Below are positions 1-6,146 of a stretch of DNA of 6,428 nucleotides, piece after piece; the stretch's first letter is position 1, and each line of letters starts with the position of its first letter. This DNA is from Deltaproteobacteria bacterium (lineage in GTDB: Bacteria; Desulfobacterota; DSM-4660; Desulfatiglandales; B25-G16): positions 77,871 through 84,298 of the forward strand of contig CP070660.1 in NCBI GenBank assembly GCA_020355145.1. Reading direction: 5' to 3'. A model generated the notes under the pieces. It did no database searches. It was not told where the DNA came from and was given only the letters and a program-made list of their open reading frames with translations. Made by a program: the position numbers and the translations under genes.

Positions 1-262
1 TATACAAAATCCAGATAGAAGACTTGGAACTATACAGATAGATCTCGATGACAGGCACTATAAAAACATCGATCAGTTAAAGGAAAGGTTTGCCTATGAT
101 GTCCCTTCCCTGATTGATTGCCACTCACTTAAAATTGAGGGTAATATACACTTTGGCAGAGGGATTGTTATAAAAGGGGATGTGAATATTATCAGTCATT
201 CCTCAAAGAGGGTTTCCATCCCTGAGGGGATGGTGATTAATACAGATCTCTTCTTTGATTAA
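1..262 (+). CDS. UTP-glucose-1-phosphate uridylyltransferase (UDPGP family), C-terminal 86 residues; 5' end outside window
   Basis: An open frame enters at the left edge (first full codon at base 2) and ends at TAA 260-262. The translated tail shows the C-terminal signature of eukaryotic-type UDPGP pyrophosphorylases: a HYKNIDQLKERF segment, then VPSLIDCHSLKIEG, then short beta-helix-like rungs (IHFGRGIVIKGDVNI) and an IPEGMVINT-type ending. Family members join UTP and glucose-1-phosphate to give UDP-glucose and pyrophosphate in the cytoplasm, feeding polysaccharide and glycolipid synthesis. The nucleotide-binding Rossmann-like domain and catalytic lysines would lie upstream and cannot be inspected. 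The C-terminal part helps oligomerisation in characterised relatives. This class is distinct from the usual bacterial GalU. A UDP-N-acetylhexosamine pyrophosphorylase of the same superfamily is a less likely alternative. Confidence 0.85.
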   Translation, partial: IQNPDRRLGTIQIDLDDRHYKNIDQLKERFAYDVPSLIDCHSLKIEGNIHFGRGIVIKGDVNIISHSSKRVSIPEGMVINTDLFFD

Positions 263-281
263 ATTCAAAAAGAGGTAAACC

Positions 282-1133
282 ATGCCAGATGTCGATCCAC
301 ATGATATCAAAAAGGCAATTAAGGCTATCCAGAATGTTGCTATCATGCTAACTGGAGCCGCTGAATTTGTATGTGAAGGAAGCATACTTAAGGGATTTTC
401 AAGGGACATAGAAGCCAATCTCAAAAGATTGGAAACTGATATCGGCGCCCTTAGGAAAAGGTTTCCGGGGAGGTTTCCTAAAGCCCTGGCACCAGATAGC
501 TCATTGTCCAGAATTAGAGATATCGCCAAAATACTTAAAGGATATAATGCTGATATAGAGGCTAAATGTCGATCAGGCGATCTGGGTAATGAATTAAACA
601 TAAGGGCAATCGAGTTAAAAGGTATTGTGAAAGATACCTTTGACACTATTAATGGGAGGGTCTCTGGATACACCTTCACTGATAGAATTGCTGACTATGG
701 AGCGAGGGTAAAATCAGTTCTCTTAGATCTGTCTTCTTTTGTTTCAAATATAGGAAGGATTATTCTGGGAGTTATATTGGTTGCTGTTTTCTCCTTTGTT
801 TATCTCTTCCTTACCATGGAATCAGAAGATGTCTTGCTTGATAGTATAAAAAATGATCTTGCCTATATAGAAGAGCAAAAGGATGCAATCAGGAGCCAAA
901 GACAGGAATATAAAGAAATCGGGGAAAGTATAAAATCCCTTGAGAAGAAGGAGTTGATCAGAGAGGATAAAATCAAACTTCTAAACCTATCCAGGAAGGA
1001 AAGGGAGATCAAGGATTTCATAGATAAGACGACGATTTCTATAGAAAAAAGAAAGAGAGAGATTGCAGAGAAAAATAAAAAGGTAGAGGAGATTCGAAAA
1101 AAATCCTTTCTCCAAAGGTTATTAAGGAGTTAG
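282..1133 (+). CDS. Unrecognised single-pass membrane protein with C-terminal coiled coil (283 aa)
   Basis: I do not recognise this family. The ATG is preceded by AGAGGT (271-276) at good spacing, 19 bases after the stop of the uridylyltransferase gene, so the two are probably co-transcribed. There is no signal peptide. Residues 1-155 look largely helical and contain two cysteines (C31, C96) and a short proline/glycine-containing break (FPGRFPKALAP, 61-71). Residues about 160-178 (IILGVILVAVFSFVYLFLT) form one strong membrane segment. Residues about 183-275 are highly charged and Lys/Glu-rich with hydrophobic spacing typical of a long coiled coil, ending in a basic tail (KKSFLQRLLRS). Basic residues before the membrane segment and acidic ones after it suggest N-terminus inside and coiled coil outside, but the basic tail makes this uncertain. 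An envelope scaffold or a glycan-export helper is possible given the UDP-glucose neighbour; that is inference only. Confidence 0.85.
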   Translation: MPDVDPHDIKKAIKAIQNVAIMLTGAAEFVCEGSILKGFSRDIEANLKRLETDIGALRKRFPGRFPKALAPDSSLSRIRDIAKILKGYNADIEAKCRSGDLGNELNIRAIELKGIVKDTFDTINGRVSGYTFTDRIADYGARVKSVLLDLSSFVSNIGRIILGVILVAVFSFVYLFLTMESEDVLLDSIKNDLAYIEEQKDAIRSQRQEYKEIGESIKSLEKKELIREDKIKLLNLSRKEREIKDFIDKTTISIEKRKREIAEKNKKVEEIRKKSFLQRLLRS

Positions 1134-1145
1134 GGTTAAGATATC

Positions 1146-2117
1146 TCAAATAATGAAGCGATGAAAATTGTCCTTTCCCCTTCCTGTGGCTAAAAGTGTC
1201 CAGTGTTCGGAATCCCTTTTTACCCGGACAGCAATCGATTTGTCACCTGTGGCATCACTGTAAGACACAGCTATGGAGGCAGCTAATTCTATCTCTTCAG
1301 GTGATAGGTCTCCTGGTACAAGAACAGTTGGGCCGGGAAAGGAGTCAATTGTTAAAAGCGTATCCCCTTCCCTGCTTAAGTAAGTAATCATCTCATTTTC
1401 TCTTTGATTTCGTCCTACCACAATCTTGGTCCTTTCACTAATCCTGAAATGCCTCCCCAATTTGAGGAGCTCTATATCTCGCCTTGAAAAATCTGGGTTA
1501 ATATGAATCAGATCTCTTAGGCGGCGGGAAAATGCCTCCTCCGTAAGCAGACATCCTCCTGCAGGGGCAGGATATTCCTTTATCCCAAACTTCTTAGCCA
1601 ATTCCATCTGTGGCCGGCGAGAACGTCCTGAAAGCCCCAATAACCTCTCTCTGATCACCCAGCCTTCTTTTTCAGGAGGAGTTTCTGGTAGCCTCTGTGC
1701 TGAAAGGGGCCTGAGGATAAGATCCTTAAAACCTGAATCGTGAGAGACAATGGAAAGGGCCCTTAAATTCTGAGACATGGGACGCTGGCCCAATACCTCT
1801 CCACTTATTACAAAGTCTGCCCCCTCCTCTTTCAGCATCTCACTTGCTATTTTGAACATAAGTGCGTGGCAGTCAATACATGGGTTTAGACCTCTTCCAT
1901 AACCATGCCTCGGGTTTAGCACTATCTTAAGGATCCTATCGGTGATATCTACAATTTTAAGGGGAAGTCCGATATGTCGAGCAGAGCGGGTGGCCTTCTG
2001 GGAGGTGAAAAAGGGGGTCTCAAAAAAGATGCCGATGACGTCAATGCCTTGCTCCTGAATAAGTTTAACGGCCAAAATGCTATCAAGCCCACCAGAAAAA
2101 AGGGATAATGCCCTCAT
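1146..2117 (-). CDS. PP-loop (ThiI/MnmA-like) predicted tRNA thiolation enzyme with C-terminal NFACT-R-like domain (323 aa)
   Basis: The N-terminal P-loop pyrophosphatase motif SGGLDS (residues 8-13) marks an adenylating ATPase. C83 in NPCIDCHALMF resembles the first catalytic cysteine region of MnmA, C80 forms a CxxC with it, and C189 in AGGCLLTEEAF resembles the second MnmA cysteine, so sulfur transfer to an activated uridine is likely. GEVLGQRPMSQ (106-116) is another conserved stretch. Residues about 225-310 (VGRNQRENEMI, PGPTVLVPG, AASIAVSYS) match the NFACT-R RNA-binding domain of the NEMF/FbpA family, although the usual W and H of its DIWLH motif are not seen. Published computational analysis linked this domain to a proposed tRNA 4-thiouridylation route using TusA-like sulfur carriers; no such carrier is seen here. 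The ATG is supported by GAGGG (2125-2129) 7 bases upstream. It is divergent from the radical SAM gene and convergent, with a 12-base gap, to the coiled-coil gene. The target base is unknown. Confidence 0.85.
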   Translation of the reverse strand: MRALSLFSGGLDSILAVKLIQEQGIDVIGIFFETPFFTSQKATRSARHIGLPLKIVDITDRILKIVLNPRHGYGRGLNPCIDCHALMFKIASEMLKEEGADFVISGEVLGQRPMSQNLRALSIVSHDSGFKDLILRPLSAQRLPETPPEKEGWVIRERLLGLSGRSRRPQMELAKKFGIKEYPAPAGGCLLTEEAFSRRLRDLIHINPDFSRRDIELLKLGRHFRISERTKIVVGRNQRENEMITYLSREGDTLLTIDSFPGPTVLVPGDLSPEEIELAASIAVSYSDATGDKSIAVRVKRDSEHWTLLATGRGKDNFHRFII

Positions 2118-2271
2118 AAGGATACCCTCGTAGTATTAGTCTATCAAGCGGCAAAAATGAATCAAGTAAAAAGAGAGTTCTAATCAATGAATAACCTATC
2201 GTAAACATTGACTGATTTAATCTGTCCTGCTATTTAACAACTATAGAAACTGTAATTCTAAGGGACAGATT
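2118..2271. promoter_or_regulatory. Divergent intergenic region between the thiolase-like and radical SAM genes
   Basis: These 154 bases must hold the promoters of two divergently transcribed genes. On the plus strand TTGACT (2208-2213) matches five of six -35 consensus bases, and 17 bases later TATTTA (2231-2236) is a weak -10. On the minus strand TTGATT (2165-2160) and TAGACT (2143-2138), 16 bases apart, are a weak candidate pair that would give a very short leader. Neither is convincing alone. The plus candidate overlaps the inverted repeat at 2218-2272. No coding potential is seen. Confidence 0.35.
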
Positions 2272-2272
2272 A
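2218..2272 (+). promoter_or_regulatory. Perfect 10-bp inverted repeat covering the radical SAM gene's ribosome binding site
   Basis: TAATCTGTCC (2218-2227) is the exact reverse complement of GGACAGATTA (2263-2272). A U-G pair (2228 with 2262) could extend the stem to 11. The right arm contains most of the Shine-Dalgarno AGGGA (2261-2265) and the A of the ATG at 2272, so folding would hide the translation start. A competing shorter stem, CTGT (2250-2253) with ACAG (2265-2268), is also possible. The repeat could alternatively be a protein-binding site, though 35 bases between arms is long for a simple operator. The repeat itself is certain; the role is inferred. Confidence 0.5.
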
Positions 2273-3219
2273 TGAGGGCCTTTGGGCCGATTCCATCAAG
2301 GCGATTGGGTCACAGCCTTGGGATAAACAATATAATACCCCCCAAGGCCTGTACCTACTGTTGTATCTATTGCCAAATAGGCAAGACAGTAAGGTTGTGC
2401 AATGGAAGAGAGGCATTCTACAGGATAGATGATCTAGCACGGGAGGTTAAGGAAAAGGTTAATGAGCTGAAAAAAAGGCAGACCAGGATAGATTATCTGT
2501 CCTTTGTCCCCGATGGCGAACCAACCCTGGATATTAACCTTGGCGGGAATATTGAACTTATAAGGCCATTAGATATAAAAATTGCCGTTATTACCAATGG
2601 ATCTCTCATAAGCCTTAGAGATGTGAGGGAAGACCTGAAAAAGGCCGATCTGGTCTCAATAAAAATCGACGCTGTAAGCAGGGAAACCTGGGCAAGAATT
2701 AATAGGCCACACAACTCACTGGACCTTAGGGCAATCTTAGATGGGATGCTCGAATTTGGGTCTGTATTTAAAGGTGAGATGATTACAGAGACCATGCTTA
2801 TCAAGGGAGTGAATGATAGCCATAGGGAGATCAAAACGATAGCCGAGTTTCTAACCTTACTAAAGCCGATAAGATCATATATTTCCATCCCTACCAGACC
2901 AACAGCAGAAAAGGGGCTACTACCTGCCAGTGACCAGGTCCTTAACATGGCCTACCAGGTCTTTAAAGGGAATTTACCCTGTGTGGAATATCTAATCGGC
3001 TATGAGGGAAACGAGTTTGGTTTCAGTGGTAATATTGAAGAGGATTTAATCAGCATCACCTCGGTTCATCCCATGAGGGAAGATGCTGTGAGGGCGTATC
3101 TGAAAAAGGCAGGTGCGGATTGGGGCGTAATAACCGATCTGATAAAAAGGGGCTCCTTAATAGAGCTCAAGTATCAGGGGAAGAACTTTTACATGAGAAG
3201 ATTGCCTGGAAGGGATTGA
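2272..3219 (+). CDS. Radical SAM protein of the COG0731 type (TYW1-related), with C-terminal winged-helix-like region (315 aa)
   Basis: The N-terminus FGPIPSRRLGHSLGIN (residues 4-19) is the hallmark of this family. C27, C31 and C34 form the CxxxCxxC motif that binds the SAM-cleaving 4Fe-4S cluster; C30 and C43 are extra. FVPDGEPTLD (78-87) is the GGE-like SAM-contacting segment, and ITNGS (107-111) and RPHNSL (145-150) follow the usual barrel order. Residues about 255-310 (HPMREDAVRAYLKKAG, then GVITDLIKRGSLIELKYQGK) look like a small winged-helix domain. Relatives include the wybutosine enzyme TYW1, but most bacterial members have no proven substrate, so tRNA modification is a hypothesis. 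It is divergent from a predicted tRNA thiolase and convergent with the DUF89 gene. The start is supported by AGGGA at 2261-2265 and by family N-terminal placement. An oxygen-sensitive cofactor fits anaerobic life. Confidence 0.88.
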   Translation: MRAFGPIPSRRLGHSLGINNIIPPKACTYCCIYCQIGKTVRLCNGREAFYRIDDLAREVKEKVNELKKRQTRIDYLSFVPDGEPTLDINLGGNIELIRPLDIKIAVITNGSLISLRDVREDLKKADLVSIKIDAVSRETWARINRPHNSLDLRAILDGMLEFGSVFKGEMITETMLIKGVNDSHREIKTIAEFLTLLKPIRSYISIPTRPTAEKGLLPASDQVLNMAYQVFKGNLPCVEYLIGYEGNEFGFSGNIEEDLISITSVHPMREDAVRAYLKKAGADWGVITDLIKRGSLIELKYQGKNFYMRRLPGRD

Positions 3220-3258
3220 GAGGCAAGCCCTTCAAAAAGGATGAACGACTGCAAACAT

Positions 3259-4113
3259 TTAACCACTTCTAACAATTACCATATCCCCTTCCTGATATCC
3301 TATATGCTCGGAAACTACACTACATTTTACCTTCAGAAGAAAAAAGGTCTTTTTTTGCTCATCGCTTAGGGTTTCGTAATTCCCTTGGCCCTTGGCGATT
3401 ACCAGATCGGCCTCCCTAAATTGCCCCTTAAACTCCTGTGAACATTCCTCCAGGATCGTCCCAGGGACATCTGATCCATTGTCCACTACCCTTACCAGTT
3501 TATCGAGGCCTACCATTTTTGCATCCTCTTTCAGTGCATCATTTATAATTGGGACACCCCTGACAACGAATTTAATAGGATACCCCTCTAACTCCTCTAT
3601 GAGCAACCTATCAAAGAAGACCTCACCGGCGTTATCTCCTAAGTAGACTATATTCGATGCCTTCTCGATCTCCTCTCTCAGCTCATTAATACTATCTTTG
3701 CTAACCGGCTGATCAAGACATTGGAAAACCGTCTTTCTTAACCCTTCCTCACCAATACGGTCTCCCTGCCCATAGTCAATCATATTACCGGCAATAGCCA
3801 ATCTCACCGCAGTCTCAAAAGGGTCTGCTGAACTCCTTATAAGTTCCTTAAGGGCTGGCATCAGCCTCATAGCCAAGTAATTTGAATTTCTCTTGATCTC
3901 AAGATAGGGATCATTATCACCGCTTAAGAGCTTAACGATCCTGTGTATATCCCTCCCAACAGAGGGCGGAGTCTTATCAAAGGATTGATTTGTTAGCCTG
4001 GAGAGAACCTCTCTTAAGATCCGTTCCCTAATCTCTTGATCATCCGTAACTAAGGCCCCGGCCTCAAAGGCCTGCCTCAAAAAGCAGGGAATACAACCTA
4101 ACCCTATTCTCAA
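3259..4113 (-). CDS. DUF89 / ARMT1-like metal-dependent phosphatase, damage-control type (284 aa, TTG start)
   Basis: The N-terminal CIPC (residues 7-10) followed by FLRQAFEA is typical of the archaeal/bacterial DUF89 subfamily (COG1578). AGNMIDYG (108-115), LGDNAGEVFFDRLLIEEL (158-175), RGVPIINDALKEDA (185-198) and AKGQGNYE (240-247) are its conserved blocks. D160 and N161, with D192 or D197, probably hold the divalent metal. Characterised relatives act as damage-control phosphatases on phosphorylated metabolites; the substrate of this protein cannot be read from sequence. The TTG at 4113-4111 is chosen because AGGGGGAAGG lies 8 bases upstream, no ATG or GTG occurs in frame before the upstream TGA, and the CxxC then falls at the family's usual distance from the start. 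It is 79 bases downstream of uvrC on the same strand and may share its transcript. Confidence 0.88.
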   Translation of the reverse strand: MRIGLGCIPCFLRQAFEAGALVTDDQEIRERILREVLSRLTNQSFDKTPPSVGRDIHRIVKLLSGDNDPYLEIKRNSNYLAMRLMPALKELIRSSADPFETAVRLAIAGNMIDYGQGDRIGEEGLRKTVFQCLDQPVSKDSINELREEIEKASNIVYLGDNAGEVFFDRLLIEELEGYPIKFVVRGVPIINDALKEDAKMVGLDKLVRVVDNGSDVPGTILEECSQEFKGQFREADLVIAKGQGNYETLSDEQKKTFFLLKVKCSVVSEHIGYQEGDMVIVRSG

Positions 4114-4121
4114 TGTTGATG

Positions 4122-4131
4122 CCTTCCCCCT
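4122..4131 (-). promoter_or_regulatory. Strong purine-rich ribosome binding site that fixes a TTG start
   Basis: Read on the minus strand these bases are AGGGGGAAGG, ending 8 bases before the TTG at 4113. No other start codon is available between the upstream in-frame TGA (4146-4144) and this TTG, so this site decides the N-terminus of the DUF89 protein. Confidence 0.7.
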
Positions 4132-4152
4132 AACCCTCTTAGCTCATTAGAT

Positions 4153-4183
4153 TCTCAGTCCGCCGGAGGCGGATCCATCTCAG
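4153..4183. repeat. GC-rich palindrome TCCGCC-GGA-GGCGGA flanked by TCTCAG direct repeats
   Basis: TCCGCC (4159-4164) and its exact reverse complement GGCGGA (4168-4173) enclose a three-base loop. TCTCAG occurs directly before it (4153-4158) and again four bases after it (4178-4183). It lies in the 79-base gap between uvrC and the DUF89 gene. There is no T-run after the hairpin on the minus strand, so it is not a standard intrinsic terminator. It could be a REP-like interspersed palindrome or an mRNA processing or stability hairpin; the flanking repeats are short enough to be chance. Confidence 0.6.
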
Positions 4184-4192
4184 CAAAAGGGG

Positions 4193-6004
4193 CTAATTGC
4201 CCTTGAAAGACCCTCTATGAAAATAGTCAAAGATATTCCTGGCAACTGTTCGATTGATTCCTGGCACCTCATTTAACTCTCCAATTCCTGCCTTGGCCAA
4301 TGATTTAATATCTCCAAAATATCTTAACAATTCCACTTTCCTCTTTGGCCCCACGCCAGGGATCCCGTCCAGCTCAGATCCCGTTAACCTTTTCCCCCTC
4401 CTTTTTCGGTAATAACTGATCGCCCTCCTGTGCGTCTCATCCCTAAGGCGCATAAGCAGAGAAAGGACTGGATTATTGCGAGAAAGGATAAGGGGGTTTT
4501 TCCTGTCTGGAAGATATATCTTATCTATATCCCTTGGTTTTCCTTGATCGGCCTTTGCTATAGATATAACATCAGGTGGGTCCTCAAGGCCAAGGTCCTC
4601 CATAGTCTTCAGGGCTACAGACAGATGACCCCTTCCTCCATCTATAACAAAAAGGTCTGGTGGTTTGCCCTTTTTTAGTCTTCTCTTAATTACCTCTGCA
4701 ATCATGGCATAGTCGTCGATCCCCTCTACATCCCTTATCCTGTAATTGCGATAATCGGATTTTTGAGGTAAACCCCTGGCAAATGTAACCAATGAGGCTA
4801 CAGCAAGATCACCTCTCAGATTGGATATATCCATTCCCTCTATGAGTCCAGGTCTCCTTCTTAGATGTAATATGGATCTTGCCTCCTCAAGGATAGCAGA
4901 CTGGTCGCCTTTTTGTCGTTCTAATAGCATATTCTCGGCATTTACCACGGCCATATTGACAAGCTTTCTCTTATCTCCCCTGGATGGAGCCGAGATAGAT
5001 ACCCTTTTTCCAGCCATCCCTGTAAGCCATTCGGAAATCAACCGTTTATCATCTATGGCATCCGATAGGATTATCTCAGGCGGAACAAATCCCTTATCTC
5101 TATAGTACTGTTTTAGGAAGGCCTCGAGCACCTCACCTGAATTTTCCCATTCACAATGTATGGAATAGTTTCTGGTTCCAACCATGTAGCCACTGCGCAC
5201 AAGGAGAATCACAATCCCTGCCTTTTTACCAGAGCAAGATAGTCCGATAATATCCTGATCCTTCCCGCCAGTGGAGACCATAGTCTGGCGTTCCACTGTC
5301 TTCTCTACAGCCCTTATCTTATCCCTCACCCTGGCAGCCTTTTCAAAATTGAGCTCCCTTGCAGCCTTCTGCATCATCTCCTTTAATTGTGAGATTAATT
5401 CTCTGTTGCGCCCCTCTAAAAATAACTTGACATGATGCACTATCTCCTGATAATCATCCAGGCTTACTTCCAGACAGCACGGTGCCAGACATCTACCTAA
5501 TTGATAATTTAGACATGGTCTCGATCTCTTAGCGGTCTCCCTTGTTCTACATTTTCTTAAGGGAAAAATAGGGCCTATAAGGCGGAGGGTAGAACGTACC
5601 GCTGAGGCGGATGTGAAAGGACCGAAATAGAGGGCACCGTCATTTTTCATCCTTCTTACAATACTTAAACGCGGGTACCTGTTATTAATATCCAGCTTAA
5701 GGAGGGGATAATTAGCATCATCCTTTAAAATTACATTATACCTGGGCCGATATCTCTTTATGAGATTTCCCTCAAGTATCAGGGCCTCTTTTTCCGTAGT
5801 GGTTATGATATGCTCTACTGTATGGGCATTCATGGTAATGATAGATAACTTATAGGCTAGATCCCTGGCCTTACCGAAGTATGAACTGATGCGTTTGTTC
5901 AAATTCTTGGCCTTGCCAATATAGAGTACCTTTCCAGACTTATCCTTGAATAGATAAACTCCTGGTTCTTGTGGAATATTCTTTATGGCATCACTGTTCA
6001 GCAT
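4193..6004 (-). CDS. uvrC: UvrC, excinuclease ABC subunit C (603 aa)
   Basis: UvrC is the endonuclease of nucleotide excision repair: with UvrA and UvrB it cuts the damaged strand on both sides of a lesion. Domains run in the expected order. A GIY-YIG nuclease covers about 12-92 (GVY 15-17, LYIG 27-30, R38, the EALILE block 73-78 and N90) and makes the 3' cut. C152, C164, C172 and C176 have the spacing of the cysteines that bind a 4Fe-4S cluster in E. coli UvrC. The UVR motif that contacts UvrB spans about 204-237. The RNase H-like nuclease for the 5' cut shows D392 (MDISN), D455 (VIDGGRGH) and H525 (RDETHRRAI). Tandem helix-hairpin-helix DNA-binding motifs lie at 545-597 (IPGVGPK, VPGIN). 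Length is normal and nothing is missing. The ATG is the first start after an in-frame TGA; its Shine-Dalgarno is weak. Confidence 0.98.
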   Translation of the reverse strand: MLNSDAIKNIPQEPGVYLFKDKSGKVLYIGKAKNLNKRISSYFGKARDLAYKLSIITMNAHTVEHIITTTEKEALILEGNLIKRYRPRYNVILKDDANYPLLKLDINNRYPRLSIVRRMKNDGALYFGPFTSASAVRSTLRLIGPIFPLRKCRTRETAKRSRPCLNYQLGRCLAPCCLEVSLDDYQEIVHHVKLFLEGRNRELISQLKEMMQKAARELNFEKAARVRDKIRAVEKTVERQTMVSTGGKDQDIIGLSCSGKKAGIVILLVRSGYMVGTRNYSIHCEWENSGEVLEAFLKQYYRDKGFVPPEIILSDAIDDKRLISEWLTGMAGKRVSISAPSRGDKRKLVNMAVVNAENMLLERQKGDQSAILEEARSILHLRRRPGLIEGMDISNLRGDLAVASLVTFARGLPQKSDYRNYRIRDVEGIDDYAMIAEVIKRRLKKGKPPDLFVIDGGRGHLSVALKTMEDLGLEDPPDVISIAKADQGKPRDIDKIYLPDRKNPLILSRNNPVLSLLMRLRDETHRRAISYYRKRRGKRLTGSELDGIPGVGPKRKVELLRYFGDIKSLAKAGIGELNEVPGINRTVARNIFDYFHRGSFKGN

Positions 6005-6018
6005 TGTTCATTCTCATC

Positions 6019-6100
6019 GTTGATTAGTTAAATCGTTGAGTGCTTAAATGGTAAGTGGTTTGGTTTTCCACTCAACTACTCGACGACTTAACCAATAAAC
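6019..6100. repeat. Symmetric array of degenerate octamers (GTTRANTN units, then their reverse complements) in the uvrC leader
   Basis: Four consecutive eight-base units read GTTGATTA, GTTAAATC, GTTGAGTG and CTTAAATG (6019-6050). After an 18-base centre, four units in opposite orientation follow: CACTCAAC, TACTCGAC, GACTTAAC and a decayed CAATAAAC (6069-6100). GTTGAGTG and CACTCAAC are exact reverse complements. In another register, 6023-6041 pairs with 6078-6096 at 16 of 19 positions; in the minus-strand RNA two of the three mismatches become G-U pairs. AGTGG (6054-6058) and CCACT (6068-6072) add an inner stem. It begins 15 bases upstream of the uvrC ATG and lies inside the predicted leader. 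Confidence 0.6.
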
Positions 6101-6109
6101 TTGATTTCG

Positions 6110-6139
6110 GCACGGACAACGTGCAACCAACATTTGGTT
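6110..6139. promoter_or_regulatory. Two adjacent short hairpins in the predicted uvrC 5' leader
   Basis: GCACG (6110-6114) pairs exactly with CGTGC (6120-6124) around a five-base loop. Immediately next, AACCAA (6125-6130) pairs exactly with TTGGTT (6134-6139) around CAT. The hairpins abut and lie just inside the start of the transcript predicted from the promoter at 6147-6175. Neither has a following T-run on either strand, so neither looks like an intrinsic terminator. Confidence 0.4.
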
Positions 6140-6146
6140 ATTATAC

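Noticed and set aside
203..679. Open frame of 158 codons on the minus strand
   Set aside because: It lies opposite the end of the uridylyltransferase gene and the coiled-coil gene, both better supported; it has no recognisable domain.
1107..1120. CCTTT-CTCC-AAAGG hairpin at the 3' end of the coiled-coil gene, considered as a terminator
   Set aside because: It lies inside the coding sequence and no T-run follows it.
2493..2948. Open frame of 151 codons on the minus strand
   Set aside because: It is fully antisense to the radical SAM gene, whose motifs are unmistakable; the product is low-complexity hydrophobic with no ribosome binding evidence.
3229..3240. CCTT-CAAA-AAGG hairpin between the convergent radical SAM and DUF89 genes, considered as a terminator
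   Set aside because: The stem is only four pairs, with no following T-run on either strand.
3256..3263. CATTTAAC at the 3' end of the DUF89 gene, resembling the octamer units upstream of uvrC
   Set aside because: It is a single copy overlapping a stop codon; one eight-base resemblance is expected by chance.
4430..5105. Two plus-strand open frames (4430-4678 and 4821-5105)
   Set aside because: Both are antisense within the RNase H-like part of uvrC and show no protein signature.
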